From contig CAJBVU010000357.1 of assembly GCA_903959115.1 (NCBI GenBank), positions 1 through 11,574 of the forward strand: a DNA stretch of 11,574 bases, given 5' to 3'. This document shows, one piece after another, positions 7,502 to 11,574 of this stretch (the stretch's first letter is position 1; every line of letters begins with the position of its first letter). The stretch comes from an uncultured Bacteroidota bacterium. Lineage in GTDB: Bacteria > Bacteroidota > Bacteroidia > NS11-12g > UBA955. The translations under genes and the position numbers were made by a program. The notes beneath the pieces were generated by a model that saw only the letters and a program-made list of their open reading frames with translations, did not search any database and had not been told where the DNA came from.

Positions 7502-7538
7502 AAGGGGTGACATTTGTTTGTTACCCCTTTGTTAATTT
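7502..7538 (+). terminator. Likely intrinsic terminator of the TonB receptor gene
   Basis: AAGGGGTGAC (7502-7511) pairs with GTTACCCCTT (7520-7529) across an 8-base loop, with one G-T wobble. A T-rich but interrupted tract (TTTGTTAATTT) follows. It lies 40 bases after the receptor stop. The same bases also contain TGTTAC and TGTTAA 11 bases apart, so part of this hairpin may instead, or also, be a binding site. Confidence 0.55.
7519..7536 (+). promoter_or_regulatory. Second 11-bp-spaced TGTTA repeat pair
   Basis: TGTTAC at 7519-7524 and TGTTAAT at 7530-7536 have the same 11-base period and nearly the same core as the GTTAAC pair before the TonB receptor gene. TGTTACCCC here is also the exact reverse complement of GGGGTAACA at 4567-4575. 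The pair is about 60 bases from the candidate promoter of the next gene, further than a PhoB box usually lies, so support is weaker than for the first array. Confidence 0.3.
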
Positions 7539-7577
7539 AAAAATACAATCTTAATAATTGTTTAACCATTTGGTGAA

Positions 7578-7606
7578 TTTGGCGTAAGTGTTTGGGATCA
7601 ATTTTG
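7578..7606 (+). promoter_or_regulatory. Candidate promoter of the T9SS-exported protein gene
   Basis: TTTG at 7578-7581 is followed after 17 bases by CAATTTTG at 7599-7606, one mismatch from TAnnTTTG. Transcription would begin near 7611. This excludes the GTG at 7588 and the ATG at 7609 as starts and favours the ATG at 7624. Confidence 0.4.
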
Positions 7607-7623
7607 TAATGAATAATAAAACT

Positions 7624-9390
7624 ATGAAAAAAATTACGTTTTTGTCAGTTGCTGTAGCCTTGGCCAGCCAATTGAACGGTCAATTCATCCAAATGGTTAA
7701 CTATGCTGGTGCTTTGAGCAGCGATGCAAGTCAAGATTGGACCAAAGGATGGGCAGAGTGGAACCCCAAACAAGTTTCTTACGGTGTAGCAACCGAAACC
7801 ACCACATTGAACGATGCGTCTGGCATCAAAAATATCACAAGTACGGTGACGTTGGATGCATCGAAGGTGTATTTGTTGACCAGCACGTGCGTCGTTCGAT
7901 CTGGTGGTAAATTGATAATCCCGGCTGGTACTGTAATTCGTGGTGCTGCAGATTTAACTGCAACTCCTAAGTTATATGCCTTGATTACTGTTGAGCGCGG
8001 TGGTATGATTGAAGTGAATGGTACATCCACCAATCCAGTTGTAATGACATCCAACAAAGCTGTTGGTTCAAGGGATCGTGGCGATTGGGGTGGATTGGTA
8101 TTGTGTGGTAAGGCTGTGAATAACCAAGGTTTGGACGTTCAGTTGGAAGGCTTTAACAACGTAGCAGTTGACAACACTTTGGGTAAATTTGGTGGAACGG
8201 ATGATGCCGATAATAGCGGTGTTGTGAAATATGTTCGTATCGAATTTGCTGGTTTGGCTTTTGAACCCAACAAAGAGGTGAACTCCTTGACCATGGGTTC
8301 TGTTGGAAGTAAAACGGAAATCGAAGGTGTACAATGTTCTTTCGGTAACGACGATGCTTTTGAGTGGTTTGGTGGTACAGTGAATTGTAAGAAGGTGATT
8401 GCATACAAGACAACTGACGACGATTTTGATACAGATTTTGGATTCCGCGGTGCGGTTCAATTTGGTATCGCCGTTAGAGATACAGCTTATTTTGATTTGA
8501 GTTGGAATGCGACTTCTGGTGCTTCAACTTCTGAGACATTCGAAAGCGATAACGACGCTGCAGGTTCAGGTAAATTGCCTTTGACATCAGCCTTGTTCTC
8601 TAACATTACTTGTGTAGGTCCAATTCCATTGGATAAAACTTACAATGATTTAACTGCAACACAAAAAGGTGCATTCCGTAGAGGTGCTCGTATCCGCAGA
8701 AACAGTCGTTTGAGCATTGTGAATTCTGTGTTCATGGGTTACAGAAACTTTATCATGTTTGATGGTGACAGTGTGTTGACTGCTTCTGGTGTGAAATCTG
8801 GTGCGTTCAGTGAAACTTCTAATGTTTTGAGGAACAACTTTATTGCAAATACTTCTGCTGCATCTGCTGCGGGTGTTACTAATACTGGCTTGGCTGAAGT
8901 AGATAGCAAGAATACCCCTGCTGCGATGGATGGTTGGTTGCGTGATGCAAAAAATGCCAACAAAATCGACGATGCGAATTATGCGACCGGTGCGATCTTG
9001 GTTGATCCTAAGAATGCGACAACTCCTGATTTCCGTCCTGTAGCGTCTTCAAAAATCAATACCTTAGCTAATTATGATGCCGCGATTTTTACCAAGTTGG
9101 GCAAGTTTAGCTCAGTAAATACATTGGGCGATGTGGTTATGACCAATGCTTATCCAGTGCCTGCGGTTGACGTTGTAAATGTTGAATTGTTTACTGTGTC
9201 GGCAACCGAAGTAATGGTATCAATTTGTGACATGTCTGGCAAAGTAGTTGCTGCTATGGGCTCGAAGTCTTTGGTTGCTGGTGGCAATGCAATTGCTGTT
9301 CCTGTGTCCGATTTGAACAACGGTTTGTATATCTTAACAGTTGTATCGAACGGTGCGAAAAGTGCTTACCGCTTTACAGTGGCTCACTAA
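7624..9390 (+). CDS. T9SS-exported beta-helix-like surface protein
   Basis: The 588-residue product is probably secreted or surface-anchored. I chose ATG 7624 because it begins a clean signal peptide (MKKITFLSVAVALASQLNGQ). The open frame extends upstream to GTG 7588, but that adds only a non-signal extension overlapping the likely promoter. The middle looks like a parallel beta-helix rich in Gly/Asn turns: GTVIRG near 103, ERGGMIEVNGTSTNPVVMTS, GDWGGLVLCG, GGTDDADNSG (190-199), NDDAFEWFGGTVNC (from 242) and an acidic cluster DDDFDTDFG (265-273). The last ~80 residues are a type A T9SS sorting domain: NAYPVPAVDVVNVEL, ICDMSGKVV, DLNNGLYILTVV, YRFTV. Relatives commonly sit next to TonB-dependent receptors in Bacteroidota and some carry a misleading 'multidrug transporter' label. 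Its biochemical function is unknown. It is the likely surface partner of the preceding receptor. Confidence 0.9.
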   Translation: MKKITFLSVAVALASQLNGQFIQMVNYAGALSSDASQDWTKGWAEWNPKQVSYGVATETTTLNDASGIKNITSTVTLDASKVYLLTSTCVVRSGGKLIIPAGTVIRGAADLTATPKLYALITVERGGMIEVNGTSTNPVVMTSNKAVGSRDRGDWGGLVLCGKAVNNQGLDVQLEGFNNVAVDNTLGKFGGTDDADNSGVVKYVRIEFAGLAFEPNKEVNSLTMGSVGSKTEIEGVQCSFGNDDAFEWFGGTVNCKKVIAYKTTDDDFDTDFGFRGAVQFGIAVRDTAYFDLSWNATSGASTSETFESDNDAAGSGKLPLTSALFSNITCVGPIPLDKTYNDLTATQKGAFRRGARIRRNSRLSIVNSVFMGYRNFIMFDGDSVLTASGVKSGAFSETSNVLRNNFIANTSAASAAGVTNTGLAEVDSKNTPAAMDGWLRDAKNANKIDDANYATGAILVDPKNATTPDFRPVASSKINTLANYDAAIFTKLGKFSSVNTLGDVVMTNAYPVPAVDVVNVELFTVSATEVMVSICDMSGKVVAAMGSKSLVAGGNAIAVPVSDLNNGLYILTVVSNGAKSAYRFTVAH

Positions 9391-9421
9391 GAGTTAAGTT
9401 CATATTTATTTTCATATTTCT

Positions 9422-9460
9422 AGCGAAAGGGAGGGCCATGGCTCTCCCTTTCGCTTTTTA
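9422..9460 (+). terminator. Strong intrinsic terminator
   Basis: AGCGAAAGGGAG at 9422-9433 pairs perfectly with CTCCCTTTCGCT at 9444-9455. The stem continues inward through GGCC/GGCT with one G-T wobble and is followed by TTTTT. It lies 32 bases after the T9SS protein gene and separates it from the arsenic operon. Confidence 0.92.
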
Positions 9461-9477
9461 TCACCATATCGCTGAAC

Positions 9478-9514
9478 TTGATAAATTAAATTTATTATAG
9501 TAATATTGCAATAT
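9478..9514 (+). promoter_or_regulatory. arsR promoter with overlapping probable ArsR operator
   Basis: TTG at 9478-9480 and TAATATTG at 9501-9508 are separated by 20 bases, with one mismatch to TAnnTTTG. A perfect 12-base palindrome, ATATTGCAATAT (9503-9514), covers the -7 element and the first two bases of the ATG. A second inverted repeat, ATAAATT-a-AATTTAT (9481-9495), lies in the spacer. Either suits an autorepressing ArsR dimer; the first is the better candidate. Confidence 0.55.
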
Positions 9515-9848
9515 GGGACTTAGTAAGAATGAGTTGTTTGAAGACAGAGAAAATGCCTTGGCTGAGATTGCTCGCGTGCTTGCGCATCCGGCTCGCATCG
9601 CCATTTTGCAGCATATCATCGACGTTGGAAAGTGCGTGAACAGTGAGCTAGTGAAAGATTGGGGACTTGCGCAACCCACCGTTACACAGCACCTCAAAGA
9701 ACTTAAAAATATTGGCCTAATCAAAGGTCGTGTGATGGGAAAGCAAGTCAATTATTGCATCGATGAGGCCAAATGGAAAGAGTTTCGCACGTTGCTTGTC
9801 GACTTTTTCTATCAAACACCACCCGATGAAACTGCTTGCGCCGTTTAA
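9513..9848 (+). CDS. arsR: ArsR/SmtB-family repressor
   Basis: This 111-residue winged-helix repressor probably releases the operon promoter on binding arsenite. The fold is clear: ALAEIARVLAHPARIAILQHI (15-35), recognition helix LAQPTVTQHLKELKNIGLI (52-70) and wing GRVMGKQVNYCID (72-84). It lacks the classic ELCVCDL metal motif of E. coli-type ArsR. Its only cysteines are Cys41, Cys82 and Cys109. One or more of these could form an atypical As(III) site, but which is not clear from sequence. It is the first gene of an arsR-arsC-acr3 set, 55 bases before the next gene, and its start codon overlaps the probable operator, consistent with autorepression. Alternative metalloid sensors in the family cannot be excluded, but the downstream genes make arsenic the best reading. 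Confidence 0.92.
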   Translation: MGLSKNELFEDRENALAEIARVLAHPARIAILQHIIDVGKCVNSELVKDWGLAQPTVTQHLKELKNIGLIKGRVMGKQVNYCIDEAKWKEFRTLLVDFFYQTPPDETACAV

Positions 9849-9903
9849 ATCAAACAAAAAATCTGAGCATTTTTATAGGAATCAGCTTAATTAAATCAGA
9901 GAC

Positions 9904-10665
9904 ATGAAAAAAATCGCAATCATCTTACAATTGATCATTATGAATATTTTGACAACAAATTCCGGATCGGCCCAGGTTGGGGTAACGGATGCTTATTGGG
10001 CAAAGGTGGATTCTAATCTAGTTAACATCCCTGCGGATCGCAAAGATGAATTGGCCGCCCTTAGCAAATACATCGTTAAATCTTTAAAAGACAGTCAGCA
10101 TTGTGAATTGATGTTTATCTGTACCCACAATAGTCGTCGTTCGCATTTGGGTCAGATTTGGGCCGCCGCCGCAGCGAATCACGTGGGCATCGATGGCGTC
10201 AAAACCTATTCTGCCGGAACTGAAGCCACGGCATTTAATCCCAGAGCTATTGCTGCGTTGGAAAGGACTGGTTGTGTATTGGAGCATATTCCAGATCCTA
10301 TCAATTTGCAGCGCTTGGATCCTTCGGATGCGAAACTTAAAACGATCGATGCAATCAACTTGAATAATAAAGTGATGATGGTGACATTTGGTCGTAAGGC
10401 GAAGCCCGTTTTCTGTTTTTCCAAAGTCATTTCCCATCCATACAATCCTTCAACGGGATTTGGTGCGGTAATGACGTGTTCCAGCGCCGATGCGGCTTGT
10501 CCGGTGGTTACGGGGGCCAATTTTAGGGTGGCTATTCCCTACATCGACCCAAAGATATCAGATGGTAAATCAGATGAGGCGGCAACCTACGATGCTCGTT
10601 GTCTTCAGATTGCAACGGAAATGTTGTGGGTGATGAAGGAAGCGAAAATGTCATCGGGTAAATAA
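9904..10665 (+). CDS. arsC: Arsenate reductase, LMW-phosphatase (thioredoxin) type, with signal peptide
   Basis: The product probably reduces arsenate to arsenite, the substrate of the efflux pump encoded next. It has a low-molecular-weight phosphatase fold. The P-loop CTHNSRRS carries Cys73 and Arg79, the redox pair sits in TCSSADAACP (Cys192, Cys199), and Asp215-Pro lies in YIDPK. This Cys triad matches the Cys10/82/89 logic of S. aureus ArsC, which is recycled by thioredoxin. The oddity is the N-terminus. Residues 1-24 (MKK, hydrophobic IAIILQLIIMNIL, then SGSAQ) look like a signal peptide, and the part matching cytosolic relatives begins only after it. The protein may therefore be periplasmic, where thioredoxin is absent. 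It has 253 residues and lies 13 bases before acr3 in the same operon. The alternative is a protein-tyrosine phosphatase, less likely given the triad and context. Confidence 0.87.
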   Translation: MKKIAIILQLIIMNILTTNSGSAQVGVTDAYWAKVDSNLVNIPADRKDELAALSKYIVKSLKDSQHCELMFICTHNSRRSHLGQIWAAAAANHVGIDGVKTYSAGTEATAFNPRAIAALERTGCVLEHIPDPINLQRLDPSDAKLKTIDAINLNNKVMMVTFGRKAKPVFCFSKVISHPYNPSTGFGAVMTCSSADAACPVVTGANFRVAIPYIDPKISDGKSDEAATYDARCLQIATEMLWVMKEAKMSSGK

Positions 10666-10678
10666 AGCGCATCGAACA

Positions 10679-11574
10679 ATGAAAAAACTATCGTTCTTGG
10701 ATCGATATCTAACCCTTTGGATTTTTTTGGCCATGGGTTTGGGCGTTGCAATGGGCTATTTTCAGCCTGCCTTTGCCGATGGAATTGAGTCGATGAGTGT
10801 GGGTACAACCAACATCCCCTTGGCGATTGGATTGATATTGATGATGTATCCTCCTTTGGCGAAAGTCGATTATTCGCTGCTCCCGATGGTGTTTCGTGAT
10901 AAGAAAACCTTGGGCGTGAGTCTGGTTTTGAATTGGATTGTGGGTCCTATTTTGATGTTTGCTTTGGCCTTAATTTTCCTACCCAATCACCCGGATTATA
11001 TGGTGGGTTTGATACTTATTGGTCTAGCTCGCTGCATTGCGATGGTTTTGGTGTGGAACGATTTGGCCGAAGGGAATAAGGAATATGGTGCGGGTTTGGT
11101 GGCTTTGAATTCCCTATTTCAGGTATTTGCATATAGTTTTTATGCATGGCTGTTTATTACGGTTTTGCCTCCGATGCTCGGTTATCAAGGGGCTATCGTA
11201 GATGTGTCGATGGGCGAAATTGCACAAAGTGTTTTTATCTATTTGGGAATTCCTTTTATCGCGGGTTTTCTCTCTCGGGTTTTGGGCGTGAAATGGAAGG
11301 GAGCTTCTTGGTATAACGAGATATTTATTCCTCGGGTTTCCAAAATGACGTTGATTGCTTTGCTGGCTACGATTGTTTTGATGTTTGCGTTAAAGGGTGA
11401 TCAAATTGTTCAATTGCCGGGCGATGTTCTATTGGTGGCCATACCCATGATGATCTACTTTGCTGTGATGTTCTTGCTGGGGTTTGGATTGAGTAAGAGG
11501 ATGGGCGGAAGCTATGACAAGGCCACAGCTATCGCGTTTACGGCAGCGGGAAACAATTTTGAGTTAGCCATTGC
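10679..11574 (+). CDS. acr3: ACR3-family arsenite efflux transporter, 3' end cut by window
   Basis: This inner-membrane carrier expels arsenite. 298 residues are visible before the window ends, and the family is usually about 350, so roughly 50 are missing. The start ATG at 10679 lies 13 bases after the arsenate reductase stop and begins MKKLSFLDRYLTLWIFLAMG. About eight or nine hydrophobic segments are visible. Key features are IPLAIGLILMMYPPLAKVDY, NWIVGPILMF, the conserved GLARCIAMVLVWNDLAEG with the arsenite-binding Cys119, and FTAAGNNFELAI with Glu295 at the right edge. Both Cys and Glu are residues known to be essential in characterised ACR3 proteins. It is the third gene of the ars operon and presumably under ArsR control. 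Confidence 0.95.
   Translation, partial: MKKLSFLDRYLTLWIFLAMGLGVAMGYFQPAFADGIESMSVGTTNIPLAIGLILMMYPPLAKVDYSLLPMVFRDKKTLGVSLVLNWIVGPILMFALALIFLPNHPDYMVGLILIGLARCIAMVLVWNDLAEGNKEYGAGLVALNSLFQVFAYSFYAWLFITVLPPMLGYQGAIVDVSMGEIAQSVFIYLGIPFIAGFLSRVLGVKWKGASWYNEIFIPRVSKMTLIALLATIVLMFALKGDQIVQLPGDVLLVAIPMMIYFAVMFLLGFGLSKRMGGSYDKATAIAFTAAGNNFELAI

Noticed and set aside
7588..7623. GTG 7588 or ATG 7609 as start of the T9SS-exported protein
   Set aside because: They add residues in front of a clean signal peptide and overlap the probable promoter; ATG 7624 fits better.
8068..8460. Several overlapping antisense frames under the T9SS-exported protein gene
   Set aside because: Shadow frames of a Gly/Asn-rich coding sequence; no initiation signals or domains.
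9399..9419. Direct repeat TTCATATTT before the strong terminator
   Set aside because: Short AT-rich repeat in an untranslated tail with no obvious role.

Overview
The window comes from a member of the Bacteroidota. Three things show this: a C-terminal type IX secretion (T9SS) sorting domain, a TonB-dependent receptor with an N-terminal carboxypeptidase-like domain, and promoters of the TTTG / TAnnTTTG type with little Shine-Dalgarno sequence. All genes I can support lie on the + strand, and that strand is visibly richer in G than in C. I cannot place the organism below phylum from the sequence. There is no rRNA, tRNA, CRISPR array, transposase or phage gene.

Region 1 (1-3009) holds housekeeping and light- or repair-related genes. 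A cryptochrome/photolyase-family gene is cut by the left edge and ends in a Pro/Lys-rich repeat tail. A 45-codon DUF2256 zinc-ribbon gene overlaps its stop codon. A small secreted DUF2147 protein has its own promoter. mnmD, a stand-alone tRNA wobble-uridine methyltransferase, follows. Region 2 (3093-4478) is a single class-3-type aldehyde dehydrogenase.

Region 3 (about 4525-9460) is an outer-membrane/surface pair: a 954-residue TonB-dependent receptor and a 588-residue T9SS-exported beta-helix-like protein. Short TGTTAAC-like repeats with an 11-bp period lie in front of both genes, in an arrangement reminiscent of PhoB boxes. A strong intrinsic terminator closes the region. Region 4 (9478-11574) is an arsenic resistance operon: arsR, a thioredoxin-type arsenate reductase that unexpectedly carries a signal peptide, and an ACR3 arsenite efflux gene cut by the right edge.

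A testable reading is that regions 3 and 4 are functionally linked. The surface pair may be induced by phosphate shortage and take up phosphate or a phosphorus compound, while the ars operon deals with arsenate, the toxic phosphate mimic that enters by the same routes. The ars gene identities are firm. The phosphate link is inference from the repeat pattern and from adjacency.
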